The notes: generated by a model not told the origin, from the sequence alone. A stretch of DNA of 64,000 nt from Plantago major (GCA_026545765.1 CM048842.1:24776667-24840666); one strand, 5' to 3'; counted from the stretch's first letter, positions 1 through 13,101 are shown. Translations and numbers: made by a program.

Positions 1-275
1 TTCGGAAATTAAGGAATAACTCCAAGGTTATTGAGCACATGAAGTACTTAGTTTGGGAAACTAAGGAATATCTCAAAAGGTTATTGAGTACAGGAAGTAC
101 TTGGCTGTGAAAGCCGGGGAACAACTCAGGGGGAACACTCGGTTGGGAACCTAGTGTATTTAGGAATCAAGAGAAGATATTTGTAAGGTTACATCATTTA
201 TCTGTCTTAGTGGATTCTAGGTCTGAGAAAGGCCGAAGTGGATTAGTTGAAGGATTACGCCACCTTCAGATACCA

Positions 276-285
276 CTATAAAAAG
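276..285 (+). promoter_or_regulatory. LTR TATA box
   Basis: The sequence CTATAAAAAG lies about 240 bases before the LTR end. The same box appears at the equivalent place in the other LTRs (for example 14557-14566 and 28297-28306 on the minus strand), so it is the probable core promoter of the family. In the 5' LTR of copy 2 (near 57046) the box has decayed. Confidence 0.7.
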
Positions 286-459
286 ACTTGTGTTATTTAC
301 TTTCTGCAGATTATTACTTGCTTTACTTATCTTGCAAAGTACTTACACTTATCTTGCTGAGCACGTGCACTTATCACAGAAAAGTCTTCCGCTCTCTGAA
401 ATTAAGTATCAGATATCTTCACAGATATCTAAGAAACTGTGTTGATCGAAAAAAGTTTT

Positions 460-496
460 AAAAGACTATTCACCCCCCCCCCCCCTCTAGTCTTTT
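460..496. other. Hairpin with poly-C loop in the LTR
   Basis: AAAAGACTA and its complement TAGTCTTTT flank a run of more than ten C residues (G on the other strand). Every LTR in the window has the same arrangement, with a variable tract length. It lies downstream of the TATA box, so it should be in the transcribed part of the LTR. Confidence 0.75.
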
Positions 497-520
497 ACTT
501 TGCCGTTATCTTGACCAACA

Positions 521-1015
521 GAAGGTGATGAAGACGCGATTCCTATGGACTTCCAGCCGATACTAGGCAGGGATTATTTGATAAGGACCAAGGTTGCAAG
601 GGACTATAACATTGTTAGGGGTTTCCAAGACTATAGCGTAGATTACTTGACAGATGATGGGCAATACTTGGGGAATACTGCAACCTATATGTAAATGTAA
701 TGCAAATTTCTATATCTATACATGGACAACATATTTTATTTGAAAGAATTTAACTTATTAACCAACTTTTAATTCTAGGAGGTAGCATCGGCACCAAACA
801 AGAGGCAGATATTCGTTGAAGATGCACGTGCAGGAAAGGGCAAGGAGAAAGTTACGAAAGATTCTACAGATCATGGTTCAAGTAATGGCTCTGAGAATAC
901 CCTCACTCCTTCAAAGCGTGACAGAACTATTGATGTGGAGGATGATGAAGATTGCCCAGTCGGAGTTCACGAGTCTTCGACTAAAATGGTGATAAAGAAG
1001 GAGAAGAATGCATGA
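521..1015 (+). pseudogene. Helitron RPA-like single-strand DNA-binding protein, 3' end only
   Basis: Two exons are visible: 521-690, then a GT-AG intron at 691-778, then 779-1015 ending in TGA. The first reads as a beta-rich OB-fold-like segment (residues such as PILGRDYLIRTKVARDYNIV). The second is a charged tail rich in Lys, Asp and Ser. Helitron-encoded replication protein A homologues resemble this and are thought to bind the single-stranded transposition intermediate. The 5' exons are cut off by the LTR that ends at 520. The assignment rests on position next to the Rep/helicase gene and general composition, not on a full domain. A host RPA1 fragment is possible but less likely. Confidence 0.55.
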
Positions 1016-3634
1016 GAGTCCAAGTTTAGAATTTTATCATTACAGACAGTTTTATTGTTGCATTCCCTTAGTTTCTTTTCCATTCCAGTAGCTTTCACTT
1101 TTTGCATTAGGCAGCTTCCAATAAGTTAGTGTTGTTATTGAACCTTTCTTCGCAATTCAAATTATTAATAAATACTTTGTTATTCCTGTTAATTCATACA
1201 TCCTCCATTGTTAGATCTTACACTATAATTAGTTAGTCTAATTATAATTTTTTACTTCAGAGCACCCCAACCTAATATTATATGCTACATATGTTAGTAC
1301 GGATAAACTAAATTATTTCTATAATAAATTCAGAACTTGAAGCTATAAGCTGATTAGAGAGACAATGAGATGAAAGATTAATAGAGACTTACCTGAGTTG
1401 CCTGTTTTGCTTGAGCCCAGAACCGAGGACGTTACAATACAAATGTTTATAATACAAACCATTCATTTCCTGTCAAATTACATTCTAATAATCTAACGAC
1501 CTCGGTCCCGGGATGGCAATCTCCAATTATTTGTGATCCGTTGATTTAAATTCTTTTTAGTGAATTCCAAGTCCTTTTCAGCACCAATCGTTTCATGCTG
1601 CAAATTTTATGGAAAAAATGTAATGTTTAAACTTACCAGAAGTGAAATTGTTTAATAGGAATAATCCGTGGTGTTGTGCACCTATTAACATGTTTTATAA
1701 TAATATAGAGAGAATGGAAATTAAATCCTACTACATAACTACCCGCTTTTTTAGGAATTACTGTTTAGATGAATAAGATTTTGTTTTAGTTAGGATTGCA
1801 GGGATAACTATCAATCTAGAGTCTATTCTCTACGCAATATAATGTCAATCGAATATAGTGTAATGTCATAATCATTTTAGAGTACTAATCTACTTTCCAA
1901 TTCAGAGTCACATTTCAGAATCATTTTCAGGAAGGGTATTCGAAGCTATAGGTAAGAATACTAGATAAATGAACACCGTACTTATATCTATCTGCTTAAT
2001 GATTTTGTTTACTTCATACTTTCATTCATTGAAATATGTTTATTCATTCTTTTTTCTTTCAGAATTGCAGTCTGTTGGTGTTAACATATAGAGTGGATGA
2101 GTTCAGCTCAAATCAACACAATTTACCCATATTGTTGTTAAAATAGGTATGTATTGATACAACTTAACGAAAATCAATTAATTGTACTGGTCCAAGTGTT
2201 GCATATACCTTGCACATTTTGTTATTCTTCATCATCACTATCTACATATATATCTTTCTTTCAGATTTCTTAGATATGTTTAGATATCCAGACTCAAAAT
2301 ATAGTGAATTGTAATTTCATTTTATAACAGAAATTATCAAAATTAATATTTGTGTAGTTAAATGTTGAATTGAGTTTCTTTGCTAATCTTCTCTCAATAA
2401 AATGCTAATATCATGTTATATCAAAATTACCAGATATAACAGAAGCCATTATCTTGAACTCGAAATCCAGACTAAAAATAAAGTGAATTATAATTTCATT
2501 TTAATTTTCAGATTATCACAATTAATAATATCCAATTATAATTATCAAAATTCATATATCACGCCGATATCGAAACATGAACACCGTAATAAACATATAG
2601 AGCGTAAGATCGACGTGATATACCAGAACTGGAGGAAGCCACAATCTTGAACAAAGTTTTTATCTCGAAATCCATACTCATTCTTGATTTTCCTGATCTG
2701 TTACAACAATAGGAAGTAGAGAGATTAATTATATGTTTCGAGATAAAAAAAACTATGAATAAAATAGATTCAAAATGGGGAATTGATTCAAAACTTACAG
2801 ATCTGGAAACCCAGCTCCGTCCGCTGTTTGTCGTCTATGGCTTTCGGTCTCTCCAAGTGTACTGGAAATCCGGAATGCTCCTTTCAAACATGCAGATCCA
2901 TGATTAGGGATTTCAAAATTCTATATCAAATAATATTACTACAAAAATATAAAAACAACTATATTGAGAGAAGGATCGAATGATTGTAACTTCAACTTAC
3001 GTTTGTCGATTTCTGCAAGCTCCTCGACTTCGTGATTAACCCAACCCACCAGATCTGATTTCAAAATCCGAAGTCTGATACCTAAGTGAAATCGCTAGGT
3101 AAGGAACATGTTTATTCTTTCCTTACCGAATTCAATTAGGAAAAGTTGAAGAATGAGTGGTAGAGGATAAGAATGAATTCGAAAAGGAAGAAGGCGGTGG
3201 CTGAGGGAAACTGGAAGGTGTGGGAACTTTCCTTACCTAATTCGAATAGGAAAAGAAATCGGTAAGGATTAGATGAGAAGTTTAAGACAAGGAATCTGGG
3301 CTTGAAGATAAAGTTTTTGGCGATTTAATTGGAAGTATGAGATCTGGAGATATGGAAGGCGGAAGTATGTTGGGTGGCTGAGTGAAACTAGAAGGTGTGG
3401 GAACATTCTAGGGTTTGAGGGGTATATTTATAGTTAGGTTAGATCTAAAAGTCAATTTGTCCCTCTCGGTTCGTATTAGATTCGCTTTAAACCAATCTAC
3501 ACCGTATTATTTGTCTGTTATAAAACTTTGAGATGTTAACATTAATTCTATGTAATACTTTATTACATCTTTTATGTACTTCAATCTACACATTTTTTAA
3601 TTCGGGTAATTTTTTGTTTTATGTACAAAATTCA
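1016..3634. other. Helitron spacer between the RPA-like tail and the Rep/helicase gene
   Basis: AT-rich sequence with no convincing protein gene on either strand. Several ACTTAC strings (near 1389, 1633, 2795 and 2989) would be splice donors on the minus strand. A short minus-strand open stretch lies just upstream of the one at 2795. This could be a non-coding or decayed divergent transcript starting near 3.4 kb, but nothing proves it. Confidence 0.4.
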
Positions 3635-6600
3635 ATGGATGATATCCGTCGCAATTATTCTCATCAAAGGGCTAACCAAGAGTCTAATGGAAAGAGAAAC
3701 AGAGTTTCAAATAGTGCGAGATCAGAATTTCCATTGAACGATATAACTAACGGTAATATTTCATACTATGTCGTATAAATTAACTAGAACTATATAGGAT
3801 TATGTGAAATGATTATATTTTTAATTATTTCATTTTATGCTTTGTTGAATGATCAAGTTGATGCTGAACACGTAAAAAGTTGCAAGAAAAACCGACCGTT
3901 TCGTGAAAACTTACAACCTCCAGTCCTGAATCAAATTGTTAAACCAAGATCTCCGACACGTGAGCGTATCGTATCACCATTGATTGACATCACAAATGGT
4001 AAGCCATTTTTTACATTTTTAACGGACTAAGGTAGAAATTTGCAATTGAGTATTTAATTGATTATACATCTTTCTATTTTTTATTATTGGTTTCATTATG
4101 TCCAATATTAGATGAAGACTTAACTACACCGACCGTGGGTTTATCTTCATGTTTTGGCTCAAAAAGTGATAGCCAGCTACAACTAACTTATCAATTCAGT
4201 TGTATCACAGATGGTATGCTTTAGATTAACATTTAGATAGTAATATAATTTCTAATTACGTATATTTTTTAATTTTATCTTATAAATATCATTATAGTAC
4301 ATGGGAATAAATTTCTCACCCCTGGAGTTGTTGATAATGTCTCTGGGAGCTCTACATCTGTGAGACGCGGAAAGTAATTAACTATTGGACGGAATGTTAT
4401 CCGTGAAGTTACAAAGCACATTTCCAGTGAAGAATATACATTTCATGCAGGCCCTCCTAATTGTATTTAGCTGGAATCTGTTTATCTATATTACCTATAT
4501 GTGTGACATATCGTTCTTTGTTCAAAATAATAGGGGACGTCCATGAACATTATAAAGTTGTTACCAAATTCAATAAATTGAACAGGAGATTTACGCTGGC
4601 AATGAGAAGACATCTCAACTCAAATCTGAATGATTATTTCATGTATCACGAAGATGCCCGAGGATATAGTACGTTTATATATAATCAATGATGTTTCTTA
4701 CTTAATTGATATATGTATTTGTTAACAGTACATATTTAAATTTTACACTTGATATCTAACAATGTCTCATTCTGAATTCAGGAATTCCTGTGCCTCCAAA
4801 TGTTGAAGAATCAATCTCACTTGTGGAGAAATGTATAGAACAACTGCTGGATAAATACACCCAAAATATTCGATCAGATCTTCCTGAAGATCCGTCACCG
4901 TCTGAGATGAAAAAGAATGCACGAAAGAGATCAATGATATCGAGACATGAAAAACAAGACTTGGCTGCTTGCAAAAATAGTGGCAACATTGTAGTAGGTA
5001 ATAATTTTATTATATTGATGCTTTAATTTATCAACGATTAACCCGGTTTAATTTTATCGATTAATTTACTATTGTTACCATGTAGCTTACCAAGATATGG
5101 GTGATCCTACATATGCCTGTAACTTTTGTGGTCCTCTTATGTGGTTCGATGAGAGGATTAAGAGTACTCCATTGAGTTCTCCAGAATTTGGGTTGTGTTG
5201 TAGCCGTGGTAAAATACAACTACCCACCCTCAGGCAACCTCCTCGCCTCCTAGGTGACCTGTTACACGGTAGGCATATTAAGAGTAGAAATTATATTGAG
5301 CACATACGTGTTTACAACATGATGTATGCATTTACCTCGATGGGTGGGATCCAAGACAATTCAGTGAACAGAGGAAGCGGTACTTACACAAATAGACTTG
5401 GTGGAAATAACTACCATAGGCTAGGTAGTTTTTTGCCTGACGAAGGTGAAACTCCAAAATTTTCACAACTATATATGTATTGGGGAGAGGATGAAACACA
5501 AGACAGGATTGATGTTGTCCGGTACGACATCCCTCCTTCATGAATTATTATTTATATAGGAAATGTTAGTTCTAAAAAATTTTATGATGCAAATATGATC
5601 TTTCTTATTATGTCATTAATAGTACGTTCATGTGCAGATCAAAAAGTACTGCTGCTGTTGATCCATCTATTGTTATCGAGCTGAAAGATATGATAGATGC
5701 AGAAAATCCCATAGCCAAAAATTTTCGTATGGCTGCTGATCGTTTCAAGGAAAGTTCTGACATGAATGTGAAATTATGTCTTATTGGAAGGAGGTCACGT
5801 GATGGACGTATGTATAATCTTCCTACATGTTCTGAAGTTGTTGCATTAATTGTTGGTATGTTTCACTGTAACTTATATTTAGATAAGCTTTTTACATATT
5901 TATGTAGGGCCCCTTTTTATTTTGTCAACTAACTATCATTATAAATATCCGTCTGAAGGAAATGATGAGTATGACATGGACCCTCCGTGATATCATAATT
6001 GAGCCAAAACACGGTGACTTTAAACGAATCTCGGAATTGCACCCAAGCTACCTTCCTATGCAATATCCACTTCTTTTTCCATATGGCGAAGATGGATATC
6101 ATACTGAGATTTTGCACACTGATAGGTCAAAAGGTGTTAGGCACAAGGTTACTATCAAGGAGTTTTTGGCATACAGGATATTTGATCGTGCTAATGAGGC
6201 ATACACCATTCTACTAAGTCGGAAGTTGTTACAGCAATTCATTGTAGATGGTTATATGATGATGGAATCACAGAGGCTTTCATTCGTCATGAGGAACCAA
6301 AAGTTATTAAGATCTGAAAACTATAAGTCACTTGATGATGCCATTAGAACGAGCGATATAGATCCTAATGATCCAGTTGGTAAACGTGTTGTCTTGCCAT
6401 CTTCGTTTATTGGAGGTCCTAGGTATATGGTTCAGAATTTCCTAGACACTATGTCCATCTACAAGAGTATGGGATATCCTGAACTCTTCATCACATTCAC
6501 ATGTAATCCAAAATGGCCCGAGATCACACGCTTGGTTGAGTCTAAGGGTCTACGATCCGAGGATAGACCTGATATATTGAGTCCGTCTTCAAGATGAAGT

Positions 6601-9600
6601 TGGACCAGCTTATAAAGGACCTGAAGACCGAAAATGTTTTTGGAAAGGCAATAGGAGGTAACCACTTAAAGTTATGTCATATAATATCTAACTCACAAGT
6701 ATTTTACTATTTAACGAACTGCGAGTCATTATTTATGTATTTTGTAGTTGTCTACACAATTGAGTTCCAGAAGCGTGGACTTCCCCATGCACATATTTTT
6801 CTCTGGATAGACCGAGGTGATAGAAACATGTCTGCAAGTGATATTGATGAATTCATCTCTGCTGAGATACCTGATAAGTAACTCAATCCGGAGCTGTACA
6901 AAGTCGTATCCGAGTACATGGTTCACGGTCCGTGCGGACCGTTGAATTCAACTTCACCATGTATGCATGATGGCAAGAAATGCTCCAAGAAATTTCCAAA
7001 GTCTTACAACGAGCTTACTATTTTTGATGGAAATGGATACCCGGTATACAGGAGACGTGATATAGGTGCCACTACTGAGAAGAACGGAGAGCTCATTAAT
7101 AATAGGTACTTTTAAATATAATTTTGTCTACTTAAATACTCCAATTCTTATATTTCACTTTTGTAATTTATTATCTGACTTTGAAGTTATGTTGTAATAA
7201 CTAAATATCCATGTTTTATATACTTACAAAGGTTCATTGTTCCGCACAATCCATTCCTATTAATGAAGTATCAAGCACACATTAACGTTGAATGGTGCAA
7301 TAAAAGCAACTCAATAAAATATATATTCAAATACGTCAATAAAGGTGTGGATCGGATAGGTGCAAAGATAACTGTTGATAATGAGGTGAAGGATTATGTC
7401 GACTGTCAGTATATTTATGCATGTGAGGCTGTGTGGTATATAATGGGATATGATATTCATTATAGAGATCCGCCCGTAGAGCGTCTATCATTTCATATGG
7501 AGGGCGAGCAGTCAGTCACGTTTAAGGATGGCGATTTGATTACTGACTTAATGGAGAAACATACCGTTTCTGAGACGAAGTTCCTAAAGTGGATGGAGTT
7601 CAACAAACATCACCCTGAGGCACGTAAATATCTGTATGCTGAGTTCCCTAGATATTACGTGTGGGATTCTAGAGTTAAGGTTTGGTGAGATCGAAAGCAG
7701 TTCAACAACAAGGTTGGGCGAATTTACCACGTCCCAATTAAGACCGGTCCTCTTTATTACATGAGGATAATGTTGAATCATATAAGGGGTGCAACCTGCT
7801 TTGAGGATTTGCGGACGGTTGAAGGTGTTGTTCATCCGATTTACCGTGATGCATGTTTTGCTCTTGGTTTGCTCGACGACGACAAGGAGTACATTCATGC
7901 TATAAAGGAAGCCAGATTCTGGGGATCTGGACGTTTCCTTCGACATTTGTTCTCTATTCTACTTCAGTCCGATAGTATGTCAAGGCCCGTGCATGTATGG
8001 GAGAGCTCATGGGAGTATCTATGCATTTACATTCTCGTATGATGCGAAGAAAATTGAAAAATCCCGGTATGCATTAAACATTAATTTGTTCATTTTAGTA
8101 TATCTATTATAAATATGTTTTCTTATTCACTGTACTTAAAAATATTTATTGTTTATAAATTTTAGAGTTGGAACTTAGCGAAGAATAGTTGAAGAATTTC
8201 GCTCTTGCTGAGATTGAAGGTTCGCTCTCGAGGAATGGATTTAGATTGAGTGGTATAGAAGGTATGCCAATTCCAGACAATGTAGTAATTAATAATGGTA
8301 TGAACAATTTGATTGTTGAAGAGATGTCTTATGATGCTGATGAAATGATAGAGCAGCACAATCGTTTATATTCATGTCTAACTGATGAGCAAAGGTCTGT
8401 ATACCATACTATCATGGATGCTGTTGATTATGGTAATGGTGGAGTTTTCTTCCTATATGGTTATGGTGGCACGGGAAAAATGTATTTATGGAATACATTA
8501 TGCTCTGCGTTACGTGGTAGACGTGCCATTACTCTACCAGTTGCATCGAGTGGCATAGCCTATCTTCTTCTTCCAGGTGGTCGCACAGCCCATTCTAGAT
8601 TCAGTATTCCACTTCAGGTCGATGAGCCTACCGTGTGTAGTAGAATTACACCTGGAAGCGAACTAATAGGACTGCTTAAAAATACAAAGTTGATCATTTG
8701 GGATGAAGCACCCATGACCAATAAATTCTGCTTCGAGGCCCTTGATCGCAGCCTAAGTGATGTAATGAGAGGTCCTGATGGAAGGGAGTTGAACAAGCCG
8801 TTTGGTGGATTGGTTGTCGTATTTGGTGGGGGTTTCAGACAAATCTTACTCGTCATACCAAAGGGCAGTAGACAGGATATATTACACGCCGCTCTTTGCT
8901 CATCTAAAAGGCTTTGGAGTTCATGTCGTGTACTTAAACTCACAAAGAACATGCGCTTACAGGTATCATGCTTCCCATCATAATTATTTTTGTGTTTATT
9001 CTATTTTATGCAGTTAAACATGTATAGTATTTATTTTGTTGCATGAGTGTTGACTTCATGATATTTGTAATCATGTCAAGGTGTCACCTCGAGAAAGAAA
9101 CAATCAGAGAATTTGCTGAATGGTTATTGAAAGTTGGAGATGGTGAAGTTGGTGGTGAAAATGATGGTGAGGTAGATTTCAAACTACCCGAAGACATTTT
9201 GATACGTTCTAATGGTGAGCCAATTGACGCAATCGTTAAGAGCACGTATCCGAGCTTATTATCTCATATTGGTGATGGGAGGTACTTCCAGGATAGAGCT
9301 ATTCTTGCTCCTACTAATGATATAGTACAGGAGGTTAATGATTACATCATGTCCATGTTACTGGAGATGCCGTTGAGTTCAAGAGTTCAAATTCCATATG
9401 TCCAGACGAAGATGATATCATAAATAGAGAAGATGTTTACTCCGTTGAGTTTCTAAACACTATTAAGGCGTCTGGAATACCAAATCATATTATTAGATTG
9501 AAGATTGGCACTCCTATTATGCTCCTCAGGAACATTGACCAATTAGAAGAGTTGTGTAATGGAACCAGATTGATTGTCACTGCAATTGGGAAACATGTTC

Positions 9601-9940
9601 TTGAGGCGAAGACTATTTATGGAAAGAATGCCGAAAAGAAGGTGTTCATACCTCGGTACTAACACCTTCCGATCTTACTAAGTTTCCTATTAGATTCCAA
9701 CGGAGATAATTTCCTATTTCAATTTGCTATGCAATGACAATCAACAAGAGCCAGGGACAATCACTATCTCATGTTGGACTCTATCTTCCAAATCCTGTGT
9801 TTACTCATGGTCAGCTATATGTGGCATTCTCGAGAGTAACTAGCAAGAAAGGACTAAAGGTTTTAGCTCTTGATGAGGAAGGTAATCCAACCGATACGAC
9901 AACCAACGTAGTTTACAAGGAGGTTTTTAGCTCTCTCTGA
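3635..9940 (+). pseudogene. Helitron Rep/Pif1-like helicase (RepHel), multi-exon, inactivated
   Basis: The product nicks and unwinds DNA for rolling-circle transposition. In order one sees: N-terminal exons from about 3635 with short introns; the Helitron-like N domain (about 5097-6580, with FTCNPKWPEI near 6500); the HUH motif HAH in LPHAHIFLW (about 6785); the two-tyrosine motif YIFKYVNKG (about 7322); and a Pif1-type helicase from about 8390. Walker A reads GYGGTGKM, with Met where Thr/Ser is needed. Walker B IIWDEAP is present, and the usual GDFRQ motif reads GGFRQ. The C-terminal helicase motif INKSQGQS follows at 9740. Further damage: a stop in an N-terminal exon (about 4373), a frameshift near 6580, stops at 6879 and 7686, and more frame changes after 9420. 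Start chosen at the first ATG of the proximal exon. Confidence 0.9.
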
Positions 9941-10174
9941 GGTATATATTTATAATCATTAGATATTGATTTTTTTGCTTTCATTTATTAACTAATCTTC
10001 CATATGTTTTTTTGCAGTCAACCACTTCTCTTCTCGATGCAGACTGGAATTACTAAATTTGATTGTTTCTTTATATTATACAATGTATCGAATCTTAGAT
10101 TGTTTCTATTTTATTTGAGTTTTGAATTATAATTATGTCATACTACCTTGAATCTGGAGAATAAGTTAACTATG

Positions 10175-10202
10175 CCGTGGCATCGCCACGGGTTAGAACT
10201 AG
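10175..10202 (+). repeat. Helitron 3' terminus (hairpin plus CTAG)
   Basis: CCGTGG at 10175-10180 pairs with CCACGG at 10186-10191, and CTAG sits at 10199-10202, followed by T. This matches the Helitron rule of a short GC hairpin about 10 bases before a CTRR end inserted between A and T. Confidence 0.85.
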
Positions 10203-10238
10203 TTTTCACTTTAAAAACTTGACCCGCCACTCAGCATC

Positions 10239-10362
10239 AGTGGTGGGTTGGATGTGTCGACCTATCCGTCGTTGTATAATAGCGTCCAATATGCAATAGT
10301 GGCGGGTTGGATGTGTGCAACCCGTTATTCCTTCTATTCCCATGAGCGTCCAATATGCAATA
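10239..10362. repeat. Two tandem units of about 60 bp
   Basis: The blocks GTGGYGGGTTGGATGTGT and GCGTCCAATATGCAATA each occur twice in the same order (10240/10299 and 10282/10346). They lie just outside the Helitron 3' end. The function is unknown. Confidence 0.7.
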
Positions 10363-11814
10363 TTTATAAATAAAAAAAATATTTTCACATCATTAAACAT
10401 TAATATTAAAATAAATTAAATGAAAATTAATTTTTAACACTAGTTCAAAAAATATAAAATGATTTACAAAAATGAATTAAAATGATATTTCAAATATATC
10501 TTTCAAAAAATAACAAAAATATTTAAAAATACTTACTCAGTCTTGAAACACAGTTGTCATTTAGCCCTTTTTAATGTCTCAAGTAAAAGGTTCCCGATTC
10601 CAATTTTACAAATCTTTCTTCCACCATAACATAAAAAATACAAAATCATAGTATCCGTAGAAGCTATTTTCATGGATCATGAAAGTATGAATCTTTTTCT
10701 AATTTTTTCAGTATGTTTTGTAAATTTTTGTTATTTCATAATAAACTTTTATATTTAATATGTTTATTAAATTTTTTAATAGAGTTATTTGCAATTTTTG
10801 ATGGTAAGTGTCAAAATAGAAAAAAGTTATAGGGAGTAAATACAAATTGTTTGGATCAATTTTATAATAAAATAAAAAAATTTATAATAAAAGGTAAAAT
10901 TGTTTAGAAGTTTAAATTAAGGATGTATTTGGCAGCAATTTGAATTTTGGATTTGTTTTGTAATTAATTTGTTAATCATGTCCTAATGTGTTATTGTTAG
11001 AATCAGAGTGATCAAAGTGTTATAAGAAAATTTATTAGGGGACCTACATAAATTTTCCATTTAAGTTATTGAGTAGACATATACATCGGATTACATGATG
11101 GTTGAGACACAAGGGTGAGTTCTACATGCAAACGTTATGAAAGAACCAACACGATTTTGAAACTTGAGGTCGAATCGTGGGCAGTGGGCACCCTTCACAA
11201 ACTTGCTTAACTTATGGGTAAGTGTTCTTTTTTTTTTTTTTGGCCTAGTTTTAATTAACAGAGAGAATATGTGAAAAAGGCATTTAAGGAAAGATTAGAC
11301 GAACTTGCACTTGCATTATTCCAGATACCATGTAGCGGATATCAGTGAAATAGTCAAAAAATACTATAGTTACGAGTCGCTAACTTTACAGGTTCAGCTG
11401 AATAAATAAAAATACTACTTACTTCACTTGAGGGCTGAGATCACCAACTATCCAATTTCATCTCGAATGGACAAAATTGCCTTTTTCACCATTGAAACAA
11501 CATAGAAGCAGTAAACATGAGTTACTTTACCTGGAGCCACTATGTTGATATCTTTCATTAGAGGTTAATTCTTGAAAAAGGCCTGATTCCTCCAATAAAA
11601 GTGTTTAACTTGCTCATATAAATTATAATAGTTTAATGTGGTTCTTCCTTAATTCGTCTTTTAAAAATCAGGACGCTACAATAAATGTGTCATTTTACAT
11701 CCCCAAAATATAATGAGTATCTTTCGTTAAGTTAACCTTACCTATTAATTTAAGTAACCACTTATTAAATTTGAAAACGTATTAGAATATTGAAATAGGA
11801 CAAATTTAGGGAAA
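10363..11814. other. AT-rich intergenic sequence
   Basis: Mostly AT-rich simple sequence, with a run of T near 11231. I see no gene, RNA or complete mobile element in it. Confidence 0.5.
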
Positions 11815-11816
11815 TA

Positions 11817-12019
11817 AGGCTTTGTTCTCTTCATCTGAAAACTCATTAATTTCAATTGAGTTCAGTTCAATTCATTCGATTCGCTACAGTTCGTTTTCTT
11901 CGTCTTAAATCGAACTTAATCAATTATAGTATAAAATATAACTAAGCGTAATCGAATCGAATCGAATGGATCTGAATCAATCGAATCGAATGAGTTTGCA
12001 GACGAAGACAATAGAGCCT
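11817..12019. mobile_element. Small inverted-repeat (MITE-like) element
   Basis: The left end (AGGCTTTGTTCTCTTCATCT) is closely matched by the inverted right end (AGGCTCTATTGTCTTCGTCT). The dinucleotide TA flanks both sides (11815-11816 and 12020-12021), suggesting a TA target duplication. A second similar right end lies about 70 bases downstream (AACAGAGCCT near 12074-12083), so the element may be nested or duplicated. There is no coding capacity, and the superfamily is not certain. Confidence 0.6.
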
Positions 12020-12021
12020 TA

Positions 12022-13101
12022 GTTGTTTTTTATACTACAAATAAATTCAGTTCAGTTCTATTCAAACGAAGAAAACAGAGCCTGGCAATTACAGTAATAA
12101 TACATGAATTAATTTCCTACATTTCTAAACCTCAAATAAATAAACGAGATAACATACCAACTGAATTCAACAAGTCCTTATGAAATCAGATTAATTGTAC
12201 CTCCTGGGCCTAGTCGACTCTATGGGTCATCGTGGTTATTTGTTCTCCGGGCAATATATATGATGTCCCACAAAGCAAAACATGTCATTTCCCTCATAAT
12301 TTGTCCTCAGTTTTGCACGCACATGGAAACTTCAATTCACAATAGGTCATCCATCTTAAGTTTGGTTCGGACAAGACACGGTTAACTTTAAAGTTGTTCT
12401 AAACGGATTGCCTAAAATACATGTGTACCTTGTTGGTATGAGTATCGTTCCCAAGTGTTTTAAAACATTTTGAAACTTTGGAACGTTACATTATGGTCAA
12501 TGTAGTAGAAAATCAAATGGAAGAAAATAAAATTAATAAATGTACATCAAACATATTTTAACAATTAAGATGAAATTGATACTTGGATCTTCTTACCCTT
12601 ATTTTGTGGAACGTTAGCTGTAAAAATCATGATTTTCATGAATATGGCAAAAGAGATAAGGAGTTCTCATGTATTTTATTTTTGCTCTAAATTTCTCTCT
12701 ACAATGAGAGCTTCTTCCCTCTGGCTGGAGATTGGGTTCTCTCTTTTGAGAGAATATGATTTCATTCCTCCTTGCTTTCTATTCTTCTGCTCCATCAATT
12801 TGTGAAATTTAGCTAGATTTCGCTTGTTTGGTGGAAAGGCCCACGATACTCTAGATTTGAGCTGATCTTGTATTTAGTTTATCTCTTACTCTTTTGCTAT
12901 AATAAAAAACTCAGTAGCCACTTTTATGTTTTCAAAATAAGTCAATTTTTTATTCCTTGTTATAACCTATCTATTATCTCACTAGAGTTTGGGTGTGCTC
13001 TTTTATTTTTTCTGCATTGGACCAGCCTTGGTCTCTTTGATAGCATTGGTCACCGTATCTCTAGTCTGAAACACAACATCTCTCTTCGCTCATGACTGAT
13101 C
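12022..13101. other. Spacer upstream of the DUF4283 gene
   Basis: AT-rich sequence without a recognisable gene. From about 12690 it becomes CT-rich with CTCTCTTTTGAGAGA, which could be a leader for the gene at 13102. No clear TATA box was fixed. Confidence 0.35.

Larger units (their letters stand above)
1..520 (+). mobile_element. Copia LTR, 3' portion, plus-strand copy of the same family as the two full elements
   Basis: This stretch is the reverse complement of the first half-kilobase of the minus-strand LTRs that begin at 14326, 28067, 47134 and 56813. It shares the repeated AAGTACTT blocks, the TATA box, the poly-C tract and the terminal ACCAACA. The LTR ends at 520 in CA and the next base begins Helitron coding sequence, not a primer-binding site. 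It is therefore a 3' LTR or a solo LTR inserted into the Helitron. The 5' part and the matching target duplication lie outside the window. Its sequence around the poly-C tract is closer to copy 1 than to copy 2. Confidence 0.9.
521..10202 (+). mobile_element. Helitron, autonomous-type, decayed, 5' end outside the window
   Basis: The segment carries, on one strand, the tail of an RPA-like single-strand-binding protein gene and a long Rep/helicase gene. It ends in the expected rolling-circle terminus, a GC-rich hairpin followed closely by CTAG with a T as the next base. Plant autonomous Helitrons encode this pair (established). The 5' TC end is not visible because the copia LTR interrupts the element at 520 and the window starts there. 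Frameshifts, in-frame stops and changed helicase motifs show the copy is dead. Confidence 0.88.
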
